Part shown: one piece after another, positions 50,098 to 62,846 of the stretch
Numbering within the stretch: the first letter of the stretch is position 1
Layout of the letters: the number at the start of each line of letters is the position of its first letter
Assembly: GCA_905250115.1 (NCBI GenBank)
Contig: CAJNOI010000002.1
Coordinates: 1,813,944 to 1,877,943, forward strand
From: Adineta steineri
Lineage: Eukaryota > Rotifera > Eurotatoria > Adinetida > Adinetidae
Length of the DNA stretch: 64,000 bases
Direction of reading: 5' to 3'
Translations under genes and position numbers: made by a program
The notes under the pieces: generated by a model
What the model saw: only the letters and a program-made list of their open reading frames with translations
The model's database searches: none
Told to the model about the DNA's origin: nothing

Positions 50098-50637
50098 AAA
50101 TTTAAAATTTATAATTGATCTAACTAATAAATAAATCTATATTGCATATGCATTTCATTTTTTGTATATGACAGTTGCTAAGAATGATCTATTATGTTGC
50201 TTATTATTCTTGTCTCATTGATAAAATTTGCCAATTCGTTAAAAAAGAAAAGAATTTACAATAAATTTAGCGATCACCATCAACAATAACAACAAAAAGA
50301 CTGATTGTTTTATAACTGTATTGACAAACAAGATAATTGTATCGAAACAAATTTTTGATCAGTTGAATATGGAATAGTAGTTTTTATACATTTCAAGTAC
50401 ACAGAAAAAATGCAAATGTGAGCAACTATATGAGACAAAATATATAAGAATACATTGTTATCTATTAAAAATATTTGACAGATACAATTCTTGATATACA
50501 TATTCATTATTTAATGAATATATGTCAATGTTTTTTTTTATAATTAAAATCTGAATTTTAAATTCTAGTATATACGAAAATAAATAAAATATGTCCTATA
50601 TATTTGTTACGTCAAAATCTGTTTATATTGATCAGTT
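50098..50637. other. Convergent spacer
   Basis: About 540 bp, AT-rich, between convergent genes. AATAAA-type words follow 50097 closely. Nothing else seen. Confidence 0.5.
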
Positions 50638-51535
50638 TTAATTCGATATTAATAAATTGTTTATTTGCATATACTCAACAATAGTTTGTGCAAATCGTTG
50701 TGCATTCATACATTTATTTTCTCCTGTACGAATAACATAAGGTAATTCTGTTTGAATTGCATTTATCTTTGAAAAATAATTACATATAGTATAACCACCA
50801 GAAAAAAACGTTCGAGATTCTGGTTTTGGATGTTTTAACGATGGATAAACAGGATCTATTCCATTTTGTTCAAGTATTGTTCCAAATGACTTTTCGCCAC
50901 GAATACATTCATTTCTATTTGATAGACATAATGATTCAATTGATGTTGTACAGGATGAATGAGATAGATCATCTTCATTTAATTGATTACTTGATAACAT
51001 ATATCCAATCATAGTATAACTTAAAAAAATTAGTTAAATATTTATCGAAAGAAAATTATCTCTATTAAACTTACTTTCCTTGTGAATGTCCATGAATATC
51101 AATAAGAAGACCTTTATTAAATAATTGATTTACATGAGAAATTGCATTATTTAAATTTAAATGATAATTTTCATATGCAGCTACTGCTTCAGGATGATTT
51201 AATGTACCTTCACGAATTTCTCGATTAAAGTCAACTATTTGACGATGCCATTTACCAATAATAATAAATGGTTTAAAATTCCATCTTTCAAATAATTCAT
51301 TTGCTACATTTTCTGTAAATTCATCTGTATGAATATCTTTTACAAGTTTTGTATTATAAAATTGTTTATCCAATAAAGTATCATTTTCATCTGATCTACG
51401 AATACATATACCTTCTGTTCGATCAGGTACATCATTAGGTATTAAACTTCCACCATGTGGTGCTGAAAGAATAATATTAACATTTCCTTTGCAATAATAT
51501 TTACAACATGATCGATAACCATCAATATATTCCAT
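50638..51535 (-). CDS. N-formylglutamate amidohydrolase-like protein
   Basis: Two exons, 51535-51075 and 51019-50638, 280 residues, close to the usual size of the family. The fold is a zinc amidohydrolase related to carboxypeptidases. Visible family features: ILSAPHGGSLIPNDVPDR near residue 21 (metal-binding His), IVDFNREIREG around residue 108, LLIDIHGHSQGK near 143-154 and a late ELPYVIRTGENKCMN strand with Glu. Bacterial HutG-type members hydrolyse N-formylglutamate in histidine breakdown. Animal and protist relatives are uncharacterised, so the substrate is unknown. No signal peptide, so cytosolic. Cys-rich at the start (CCKYYCKG). It lies 293 bp downstream of the FUSC-type transporter on the same strand. 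Confidence 0.8.
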
Positions 51536-51828
51536 GAATTTAAATAGTAAACAATTCTATATCAAAATTAGAAATAAAATATCTATCAACATTTATTAGA
51601 AAAACAAATAAATAATTTATTAAGTATTATTACAATAATAAAACATTACTAACAAAAAACGAGAGAGAGATTCAATTTTTATTTATGTCGATTTGAGAAT
51701 TTTAAGTACAAATTTTGTATTCTATAAATGGAAGGAAGAAAATATTGTATGTTACATAAGAAAAAAAGAAAAAGTAAATGTTTGAGATTAGATAAGACTA
51801 AGAAATTTATTTTTATGTTGACCTATGA

Positions 51829-54800
51829 CTATGTACTCTTCTCTTCACCATCTATACGTGTCAATGTACGTGTATCAATATGTTTTATTCTTCGTGCATT
51901 TTTAGCTAAATCAGTTGTTGCTTCTACCATATCTTTCAATGCATAAGATAATGTATGAAATGCTAAAATATGTCCAATTGATTGTATTGATACTAATTCC
52001 GTACGAATAAAATGATTATTTGCATAGAGAAATTGTATTAATGCAGCAAGCATTAAATCTACAACATGACGTAATGATGGTAATGGTTGATTATCTTTTT
52101 GTTCATTAGTATAACAACAAGAAAAAAATTTATAATGATTTGTTGATATTGGTATAGATTCAAATTGTGTTATAGGATAAAATGATGAACGACGATTTAA
52201 AGTTTTATTTTGATATTTTTTTCTTTGTTTTTCATCAAATGAATCTTCACGACATAATTGTTGTAATTCAAATGAGCCAACATCAACAGTTGCTTGTTTT
52301 TCAATTAATTGTCTTGTAAGTGATAGAACTTGTTGAATATGTTTTTCAAGTGTACAAATATGTTCAACAACTGGTTGATATGATGCTGTATTTGTTAATC
52401 GAAGTGATGGTGATGAATGTATTGAAACTATAGAATTTCCTTCAAATCGTGCTGATGAACGTGGTGAATGTGTCATAAAGATTGTTAATGGTATATCAAG
52501 ATCATTTTGTAATTGTTTTTGTTGACGCAATTCTGTCATTGTCCATATATGAGATGTTCGTGTATTAGTATTATCATTAATATTAATAGGAACAATACTT
52601 GTTCGTTGAGGTTCCCATCTAAATATTATTTAGAATTGTTATAACTAATTACAAAATTTATGATTAATAGATCATTGTTAACAATCGAAAAACAAAAATA
52701 ACTATCAATATATTAGCTAAAACCTCGATTTTAATTTAATGGCAATCTATTTATACTTTTCTCTAATGTAGAAAACGTATTCTATTAAATATTGAGATTA
52801 GAATTATCTGTAGATCAAAACAAATAAACTTACTTAGCTTCTTGTACTAGATGTAATTTCGTTTCTGCTTTAAGTATTGTTGTACATCGATGAACAAATC
52901 GAATATTACGAAGAATTCGACGTAATGTTTTCGACATGTCATTATAACGATCTTTAACTTCTATGAATGGACGTTTCCAAAGATTCGGTTCACTAAGTGC
53001 TTCTTCAAGTAAATCTGGAAAATCATCTGCAATACGTTCTGTTTCTGCTAGTGTATCCATTAAATTGATAGATGTTTTATTTGATGGTATTGCTAGTTGA
53101 TCGATTAAATTCGAATCTGTTGTTGGTGTTGATGTTGTTGTTACTGTTATAGTTGGTTCAATAAATGAACAAAAATCATCACTGACTGATTTTAAAGCCA
53201 TAGATGCGCTATCAATCATAATTAATACCTTTATCAAAAGAAAAACGAAAATAACGTATCAAAAGAAATATTCTGAATTTACTTTTTTTTTAATTAATCC
53301 TCGAGCAGATATTGGTAGAAGTAAATTTGAAATAAGAACATGAATAAATATTCCTAAAAAAGTTAAACTTGTTCGTGCTAAAACTGCTTTATTCGATCCT
53401 TCAAATCCTTCTTGATTAGAAATAAATGTTATTATTGATGCTGATTGAGCACATACACTAGCAAAATATTCTTTTTGTGCATCTGTTTTAACATAACCCA
53501 TAAATGCAACAAATAATGATATAAATAATCCAATAAAAAATTTATCATGTGCAACAAGTACAATAATATATGCATAAGTTGAACCAAGTAAAACAGCCAT
53601 TAAACGTTGAAATGATAAACGAATCGTACCACCTTCAGAAGAATCTGAAACTAATGCTGTTGTCATTGGTGCCCAATAAACCCAACCATAGGCTTGTAAA
53701 CGTTCACGATATTTTAATACAACAATAGCCGAAATAAGTACACTTAAACTTGTTTTTACAGCACGTACAAATTTACCAAATGATGGTCGTAAACCAATAT
53801 AATTTACTAAATTATAAAATATAGTTTTTAAATTTGATGATCTTGTTGATTTAAATGAATTTAATGTTGGTTCAGAATCAATATCAAGACATGAACCAGG
53901 TGTTTCACTTGTTTCAGCAGCTGTTATTATAACATGAACAAGACGTAGCACAAGTAAAAGAAATGTATTTAAAAGTATTGAATCTGTATTTGACATATTT
54001 GAATGACAACGATTTTCATGTACTTGTGCATATATTTCAAAAAAATGTTGTAATGCTTCTTCAACTTTTGCACGACATGTTATTATTTGTGCAGTATTTA
54101 AATGATTTGTTGATGATATTGTATATGGAAGTGTAGAATCCAAAAAATTAAATGTACAATCAAGAAGAAGACATATTGCCTAGAATTCTATTCATTATTC
54201 ATTTTAAACAAAAGAAAGAATAAAACTTACATTTATTAATGGTCGTTGTCCAACAAATGCATGATGATGATGATCTAATGATAACATTGCAGTAATTGTT
54301 CGTTGTAATGAAGCAAAACCTATTGCCCATACTTCTAAACGTGTTTGAAGTGTTGATGATTTTTTAATAAATTTTCTTATAAATGGAATTGAACGACATA
54401 TTTTTCTTATAAAATTTAAAATGTTTAATAATATAAAGTAGGGTTCAAATGGAATTTCTGTTAAAGCACGTTGCATATGTTTTATTTCTTCATTAACTAA
54501 TAGATGTAAATCTTGTATATCACTTTTAAGTAAATGATCATCTTTAAGATTTTCAAATGATGTTGAATATTCACGAAGATCATCTTCACGATAAGAATTT
54601 GTTGGAATATCAATATCATCATTATTACTAGCTCGAGCTTTATATTTAGCTTGATTATTGTCAAAATTATAGCTATTACTTAAATGTACATTATGATATT
54701 CAGATATAAGTAAAACAGTTGCTGTTATTTCACGTCGTGTCTGTCGAGCTATAAATTTCATACGTTCTGTTAATTCGCGATATGCTGTTGGTAAAAGAGG

Positions 54801-55399
54801 TAATGGAATACAAGAAACGATAATGGCTAATGTAGCACCAATTGATAATGATGCCCATGTATGAAGTATATAAACAGTATCAATATAAGATTTGGTAAAC
54901 CATTGTAGAAGTATAATACATACTGGTAAAATAGAATAACGACGAACTGTTATTGGTAAATCTGTATAGACAATAATTAAAACAAAAATATTTGTTGCAC
55001 CAACAGCAAAATAAATATCTTTTGGAAAGACTTTTACAATAAAAAGACAATAAGTTGCAGCAATACCACCAGCTAGAAAAAGACGACTAGCTGTTTGAAT
55101 TGTTGCTCCAAGTGTACTTCGAATTCCAACTATAAAACCAATACCTAATAAAAGTTGACCTTGAATAATTTTTGAAGTTACAGATGAAAGAGTAAATGTC
55201 GCACAACACTACAGTTGAATAAAACATATATATATATATATAGAAATAGTTAGATTAAAAAACTAATTTATAATGAACTTACAGCAATTCCTAGTAGAGT
55301 TCGTAGAGCAAAAATTATTCGAGCTGAAAACACTGGTAATAATGGATGCCAACATGTAATATGTGACATACATTGACCAGATCGTTTTGAAGTTACCAT
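51829..55399 (-). CDS. FUSC / aromatic-acid-exporter-type membrane protein
   Basis: Five exons, 55399-55283, 55208-54231, 54179-53283, 53228-52834 and 52618-51829, 1058 residues. It has two sets of membrane segments separated by soluble stretches. The N-terminal set is at about residues 20-185 (ARIIFALRTLLGIAV, GIGFIVGIRSTLGATIQTASRL, ILPVCIILLQWF, ASLSIGATLAIIVS). The second is at about residues 460-630 (VKTSLSVLISAIVVL, GWVYWAPMTTALVSDSSEGGTIRLSFQRLMAVLLGSTYAYIIV, FIGLFISLFVAF, LTFLGIFIHVLISNLLLP). The second block matches the FUSC_2 pattern (WxxMTxxLVxxxxxGxTxRxxxQRxxGTxxG). The duplicated layout is that of FUSC/ArAE/ALMT-like exporters of bacteria, fungi and plants. Transport of organic acids is inferred. 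The frame is open upstream to an ATG at 55627, which would add 76 Lys-rich residues; 55399 is preferred. Confidence 0.78.
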
Positions 55400-55982
55400 C
55401 GTAAGATAAAATATCAAAACATCATTATGATCATGATCTATAATAGATATAAATGGTTTCTTGGTAAATCCATCATTCCTATGAATTATCTCGGCAAATA
55501 TCAACAGAAAAACAAGTCTTGCCGGTATTTCTTTTTTTTTCTTCTTCTTTTTTTCCTCGTCTCGTAATACATAATTATAAATAAAATATAGTATATTTCC
55601 TTTTCCTTTCACATGAATGAAAATCATAATTTTCCTTTTTTTCTTTTAAATCGAACGAACAATTACAATACTTGACTTCTTTTGTTCACAATTTATAACA
55701 CATGATTGAAAAAATTCAAAATACTGGCTAAATTTTATATAAATAAAGAGTTCAAAAATAAAAAGAAAACTAAATAAAGTCTGACACTGACAGCTGTTTC
55801 ATACCTCAAAAAAGAAAACGTATAGAATTTTTCTTTTTTGTTTCGTGTTTTTTATATGTTTTGTGATGTAGTTCTTCTGCATTACAAAAGTATCTTTCTT
55901 ATCTTTTCTACCTTAGTATTTTTCTTTTTCTTTTGTTGAATCTTATATTTTGAGTACTTAAAAAAAACGAGAAAGGTAATTA
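55400..55982. other. Divergent promoter region FUSC gene / calponin
   Basis: About 580 bp between divergent start codons. Frame on the minus strand stays open to 55627 and may be 5' UTR or an N-terminal extension of the FUSC-type gene. Confidence 0.5.
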
Positions 55983-57327
55983 ATGGCTGAACGCACTATA
56001 AAACACGGTTTTGCAAAAGAAGCATTCGATAAAGTATGTAAAAAATTAATAAATAAAATACTTTTATTAACATAAACAATTAAGACTCTCATAGATACAA
56101 TTTGGAATGACACTTGAATCTCTTGAGAATGATTTTATTTTGTATATTTTTTTCATTTGTATTAGAATTTGTTTAGTTAAAGACAACAGATAAATAGATG
56201 TCGACACGTTTTATTAATATAACAGAATAAAAACAAATAATAATCAGTCGGAATTTCGCTTCAATCGTTCTCTTATTTAATAATTTCTAGAAGAATTTCT
56301 AAAAAGAATGGTCTTTGTTTATCTTTTCTATTCACGTTCACATACTAACATGATTAATACGCCCCTATATCTAAGGCGTATTTTCTCTCTCTCTCTTGCT
56401 TACTGTTCTATCCATATATAGTTGTGAATATCATCGATTATAGCACGTGAAAATCAAATAGTAGTATATAAAAATAGAACGATTTAATTTTCTGACTCTT
56501 ACAAAAAAAATATATATCTAAAAATGACTGCTGTAATACGCGCTAAGAAATCTGGTTTTGCTCATGCTGCATGGGAAAAGGTAAGTGAATTTATGATTTA
56601 TTATATCATTTGATAGTAAGTTTCTATTTGCTTTTTTTTCTCATCAATAGATTCAATCAAAATATGATGTTGCACAGGCTCATGAAGCATTAGAATGGGT
56701 TAGTGAAATGATTGGTGAACAATTTGATACTAATGGTGATATGGATAATGTCTATACTCAATTAAAGGATGGTCGTAAACTTTGCCAGTATGAATTTATT
56801 ATTAATTCAATTTTATAAATCTTTCTCATCTCTATCTTAGATTGATAAATGCAATTACACCAAATTCTATATCAAAAATTAATAGCGGTAATTGGAAGAA
56901 AATAATTTTCACGTATTTTTTTTTACTTCGAATTATTTTAGGTGAAAATAGTTTTAAACTCATGGAGAATATTTCCCGTTTTGCTGAAGCAGCTAAAAAC
57001 TTTGGATTATCTGATGCTGAAACATTTCAAACGGTTGATCTTTATGAAAAAATGAATCTTCATCAAGTTATTCTTTGTCTTTTTGCTCTCGGTCGAAAAG
57101 TAAGTTATTTTCTTTTTTAATAAAAAAAAACTCAATCATTTGCTTATTTCTCTTAGGTTCAAAAACAAGGAATACGTGGTTTAGGTCCAAAAGAAAGTGA
57201 AAAAAATGAACGTCGATTTTCAGCAGAAACAATCAGTCAAGGAAATGCAGTCGTTAGCACACAATATGGATATAACAAAGGAGCAACACAATCCGGCATT
57301 ATTTTTGGCAATACACGTCATATGTAA
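55983..57327 (+). CDS. Calponin/transgelin-type actin-binding protein with alternative first exons
   Basis: Common exons 56651-56787, 56841-56887, 56942-57099 and 57157-57327 encode a calponin-homology domain (ALEWVSEMIG, LKDGRKLCQLINAI, FKLMENISRFAEAAKNFGL, FQTVDLYEKMNLHQVILCLFALGRK) and one calponin-like repeat (STQYGYNKGATQSG). This is the layout of transgelin / muscle protein 20, which bundles and stabilises actin. Two candidate first exons precede them, both ending at a codon boundary with good donors. One is 55983-56033 (MAERTIKHGFAKEAFDK, GTATGT); the other is 56524-56580 (MTAVIRAKKSGFAHAAWEK, GTAAGT). Each joins in frame to IQSKYDV, giving 187 or 189 residues. The paired motif GFAxxAxxK in both shows they are homologous alternatives, so the gene likely has two promoters. 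Confidence 0.92.
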
Positions 57328-59078
57328 ATTTTCATTAAATTCTTTTTTCATTCTTTTATCAATTTATTATGAATACACATTCTCTATCTTCCTATTTTAT
57401 TTGATTATTTATATTTATAAAAATTTATTTTATTCCTAATAAAAATAAAATTATAACAATTAAAAACATTCTTTCATACTTATTCTATTCGAAATAAGAA
57501 TATAATCATAACTTTACTCACATTAATATTTGATTAGAAACCAATGAATGATTGACGTTAAAATACACATAACCAAGAAAAAAAGAATATTAATAAAAAC
57601 GTATATTTCTATTTGATTTGGTTATATATATATTATATTAGTAGTAATTATTTGACAGTGTCCAATCAAGTCACGCTCAACAATGTATTTATATTGAATG
57701 CTTTATAATAAAGCAGATGGTTCTATTCGTATGATTAATGATTTTTCTTTCGCATCAATGAAGGAAAAAAAACCATCTGATAATGATTTATACAAAATAA
57801 AATAGCATGCCAAAACATTTGATTAAGAAAAAAAAAAGAAATTGAAATATATAATTACCTGTTTCACATGAATAATGTTTATCATTTAAAATCAAACTTT
57901 TTAATAGATAATTATTTTAGTGACCAAATAAATTCTAATCTAGAATATAGAAATTCTATTTTAGGTATGAATGATTTGTAATTTCTCGGTACGATTAACG
58001 TAAGAAATTTATGATAGATATAATCTATTTCTAAATAACACATCGCTGTTCACATATCATGTCTATGGTAAGTAATAAAAGTTCTCTAATAACATATTGT
58101 GTAAGAGTAGACATATTTCCTACTTCATTGTAAATCTATTGTAAAGAAGAAAAAAAAGGTTCATTTAAGATTTCTTTATCATGTAAAAGAATAGAAACCT
58201 AAATTTTTAACTAATCATAAGAAATGAGTGTACAAAGAAGTGTTGAAGAAAAATAAATAAAGTGTGAATAAATTATTTATCAAATTATTTTTAAATCATT
58301 GTTCGAATAAATGAATATATAATGAGTTCATGAAGAAAAAAAACGATTTTTTTGAATGAAATATTGTTACATTTATCTTGTATATCTCACTAAAAAGTAC
58401 GATTTTTTTTTCGAATGTCATGCTCGTACTTCAATTATAATAGCAACTAAAAAGGCAATATTTTGTATTGCAATGAAATCTTCAAAAGAAAAATAAACAA
58501 ATGACAAGTTATTAGTGTAGAAATATAAATATATTTGTATGCTTTTTCTTAGTCATCTTCATCAAACAAATTTTCACTTGATACTATTGATAATATCATT
58601 AAATATTGACAAAAACAATATTTAACTTCTGGAATCGTGCCTGATTTATTCAGTGAACTTGTACTCGTGCCCACCTAAATCCCAATAATGTAGAAATAGG
58701 TTAAATGCAGCCATGAATGGATGTATTACCAGCATATTTGCGTAGGAATATCATTTAATACTATGTATGACTTCATCTGACAAATAATGTTTCAAACAAT
58801 TAAAAACTATACTAGTCACGCATTCATGCGTCATAGAAATTCAAAAAATTTCAATCATTTTGTGAAAAGTATCTGAAGAAGTAGATTTATATTTTTATTA
58901 TTTGTTGTTCATCGTCTCCATCATTTATTCGTGTTTATTCTCTGATATGCTGGATTGAAAGAGTATAATACTTGATATAAAGATAATCAATTTCGTCGAA
59001 ATACATTCGAACAAGAAACAAAAGGTCGAAAAAAATAACACACAGAACGAAAAACAAATTTTCCTAGAACATAGAAAA
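57328..59078. other. Convergent spacer calponin / ABCF2
   Basis: About 1.75 kb of AT-rich DNA between convergent genes, with no coding pattern, microsatellite of note or RNA gene recognised. Confidence 0.5.
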
Positions 59079-60770
59079 CTATTTTTTTGATGGAGTAAAA
59101 TCTGCTTGCATTTTTTGTCTTAAATGTTCTTTGTAACTAAGAATATCACCGGGCCATTCTTTAACTTCTTGATGATCACAAATCCAAATTTTATCGGCAA
59201 CCTAAAAGAAAAATAATTTCTTGTATTTCTATTTTTCATTTTTTGCTTTATTCTATTTACTTGTCGTATTAAACGAAAATCGTGACTAACAAGTACCATT
59301 CCACCAGCGAAACTTTTTATAGCATCAGCTAATGCATCGATAGTTTCAATATCTATCAATAAAATAAATAATCAAGAGAAAATATTCAAATGAATTATTT
59401 TTTACCAAGATGATTTGTAGGTTCATCAAGTAATAATAAATGTGGACATTGCCATGCTAACCATGCAAATGATACTCGACATCGTTGTCCATCTGATAAA
59501 TTTCTCATTGGACATATTTGTTGTCTACCTGTTAAACCAAATCGACCAATAATTCTTCTCATTTCTTCTTTTTCAGTTATATCAGGAAACACTTTCATCA
59601 TATATTCAAGTGCTGATAAATTTAAATCTAATTGTTCAGCTAAATGTTGATGATAACGTCCCATACGTAAGTGTGCATTACGACGTATTTGTCCTTGTGT
59701 TGGTAATAATTGATTATCAATTAATTTAAGTAAAGTTGATTTCCCGGCACCATTGGGACCAACTAATGCAACACGTGTATCAAGATCAATACCAAAATCA
59801 ATGCCTTTAAATACCCAATCCTTTAAAATAAAATATAAATATTTAAAAAAAATAACAATTGAAATAATAAACTCATTTACTGTATTATCTGAATAACGAA
59901 ATGCAACATCTTGAACCATTAAACAAGGTGGTGGAACCTTTCCTGGATCAGGAAAAGATATTGATAGAATCTAAATAAAATATAGTAAGATTAAAAGAAA
60001 AGTAAATAGAAATTTTGTTACTTTTTCTGCAACAACTCTTTCTGTTAAGCCACTTTCCAACATTTTTGCTAAAGTTTTTTCTCGACTTTGAGCTTGTGAT
60101 GCTCTGCTGCCACTACCAAAACGTGCAATAAAACCTTTTGTTTTTGCTACTTGTTCTTGTTCCCATTGATATTTTTTCATTTGATTTGTTTCTAATTCTT
60201 GTCTTGTTTGAACATATGTATCATAATCACCCTAAGATTTTTTTTTACGTAAAATTAATATTCAATGTTTTTTTTTATTATAATTATAACTTACACCATA
60301 GACATATAATTTCTGTTTAGTTAAATGTACAATATTTGTACAAACACCATTAAGAAAATCTTGTGAATGAGATACCATAACAAGAATACGTTTGTAATTA
60401 CGAAGTTCTTCTTCGAGCCATACACAAGCCTCAAGATCCAAATGATTGGTCGGTTCATCTTAACAAATTTTAAACAATAAAAAATAAATAATAAAAGAAT
60501 TTCTATTACCAAGTAATAATAAATGTGGACTGACAAAGAGTGCGCGTGCAAGAGCAATACGCATTCTCCAACCACCAGAAAAATCTTTGCATAGTTTTTG
60601 TTGCATTTTTTTTGTAAATCCTAAACCATGCAGAAGTCTACCAGCTCGTGCTTCAGCCTAAAACAGATAATTATATTTTTCCTCTATGCAAAAAATAATA
60701 AATAGATTTACTTTATTGGCATCGAGGTCATCCAGACGTTCATATATATCAAGTAATAATTGTTGAGCTT
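59079..60770 (-). CDS. ABCF2: ABCF2-type ATPase, N-terminal part missing
   Basis: Eight exons: 60770-60712, 60657-60510, 60458-60295, 60231-60022, 59970-59881, 59820-59406, 59352-59261, 59201-59079; 433 residues, versus about 620 in human ABCF2. ABC-F proteins are soluble twin-ATPase proteins linked to ribosomes, without membrane domains. Present: the end of ATPase domain 1 (FSGGW signature, [12 protein letters not shown]alker B, VSHSQDF), the linker ([12 protein letters not shown]), and all of domain 2 (GPNGAGKST Walker A, LSDGQ signature, [21 protein letters not shown]). The first exon here begins with an acceptor in phase 1 inside [20 protein letters not shown]. About 200 upstream residues, including the first Walker A, cannot be found in the 2.9 kb up to the next gene. 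Every remaining splice junction is intact, so it is either cut off by assembly, spliced from very distant exons, or a 5'-truncated copy. Confidence 0.9.
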
Positions 60771-62721
60771 CTAAACAATAAAATCGGAAAAAATGATTTA
60801 AAAGATTAAAAAAGTATTATTCTTTTCTGTTTTCCGAAGTTCAATAATACAGGTCATCTTTTCAAGTATATCAATAATATTAATAAACAAAAACAATATT
60901 TAGATCAAAATTTTCGATAGTATTTTTTTTTAAATAAATAATATTCTATACTAATTAATTATTTTCTGTTCAACAATGTTTAGTTTAGCTTTAGTGACAT
61001 TAATTAATTTTGATCTTTTGTTTTATATCCAGTTGGTATTACTTAACGAGAATATCTTTCAATAATAAACATTTGTAAATAATATAAAGCTTATAAAATA
61101 GACTTTATTATTCCAAGATATTCTTAACCATCTGTGTTGACTAATAAACATAGCATGATGCACATTCATTGCTTGTCAGCTAGTGCTTATCATTACGTTA
61201 AAGATAAAATATGTCATTACTATCAACGCTTTATATAATGACATTGATCAGTTACTAGGAAAAGATTTTCTTTGAAAACAATTTTGACATGTCATTTCTA
61301 CCTATTAGATCGATTGATTTCTCTATTTCTTTTTTTTTCTTTCTTGTTTAATAGACGGAAAAGATAAACAAAGTCAAGGTCATTATTATTGAGATATTTA
61401 TTTCATCTGTTGTATAATGATAAATACAAGTGAACACATGCTGTGAATCTCGATTTTCTATCAAATATATTGTGCATACAAACAATCTTCTCTTGGTACT
61501 CAGACGATTTTGTCTTTCCTATCAGACAAGAAGAAAAAAAAGAGAAGAGAAATGCTTATATTCATTGGGTTTTTCTCTTTTGAATATACATAAACATATT
61601 TTTTCATTTCCTTTAATTTTTTATTTTTCTATTTTTAACATTTATTTTTCCAATTAATCAATCTTCTTTATTAAAAAATACAACAATGATTAGTTTTTTT
61701 TGTACTTCAATGAGTGTGTTGATTTGACGACAATCACAAAAATAATATGTCACTTGTCACTGTACTTAATCACATTGTATGGCAGTTATTATGATAAGGA
61801 TTGAGAACAGAGACAAGCGACTATTCGAAAATAATTTATTTCAAATTCTCTCTTCTATCAGCAATGTAACTATCACGAAATAAACAAATTTTTAGTTAGT
61901 TACTCTATTGGATATTGCTCCAGAGAATAAATGATCGATCGTATCGTTAGTACAAGCAGATTTTTCCAATCAGATTAACCAGAGGCAAATAACTTATCTT
62001 TCATAGTAGACACTTTCTAGTTCACTGAACAATTCATATTTCTTGATAACATCAATGGCAACCACAACAACAACAACAACATCAATAGATATCACGTTCA
62101 TTAATAGGTCTATTTCATCAGAAAAATACGCTTCCAGCAATAAATAAAAGACCAGAAGAAAGGGAAAAAGAAACTCGGTAGTTTTTGTATAATTGAAGAA
62201 AAAGCGCATAAGGAGAACTGACAAAGGAAAAAAGCTTATTAACTGTAACACATACACAGTCAGTAACAGTGAGTTATTGTCAACAGCTCATCGTTCTCTT
62301 TGCATTACTTCTTTCTTTTTTTTTTTATGATTACTCTATGTTTTTTTCTTATTTTCAAAGAAAAGTAATGAAGAAAAAAGCCAAAAAAAAAAGAAAAGAG
62401 ATACAATATTTATGCCTTCTGACACGCATTTCTCATCAATTAAAACAACAAGTCACAAGCAGTCTTATCTAACTTCTCTCATTATAAATTAGAAGTAATA
62501 ATATCGTACTTATTCTTATTACAGATATAAATATTGTGTTTTCCTTGCTCGTTTCTTCTTTTTTTCTCTCTGTAATCTCACTAAGTCATAAAAAAACACG
62601 CATGCCTATACAAGGTTTTCTTTCAATTATCAGATCTTTAAGTTAGCCTTAAGGATCGTATTGCGTTTTTTTTTCTTACAATATGATGAGTATATCTATC
62701 CTATCGATCTATAAATATATA

Positions 62722-62738
62722 TGTGTGTGTGTGTGTGT
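62722..62738 (+). repeat. GT microsatellite
   Basis: Perfect GT run directly after a TA run. Confidence 0.85.
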
Positions 62739-62823
62739 ATGCAGGACACGACGTCAACATGTTAGGAAACATTTGGTCATATCCGTATGTATGCCGAACA
62801 CTAGGCTAGAGGAAGGACATTAG

Positions 62824-62846
62824 GATGATGATGATGATGATGATGA
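62824..62846 (+). repeat. GAT microsatellite
   Basis: About seven perfect GAT units. Confidence 0.88.

Noticed and set aside
55400..55627. Upstream extension of the FUSC-type protein to ATG 55627
   Set aside because: Adds a Lys run and sequence without family resemblance; kept only as an alternative start.
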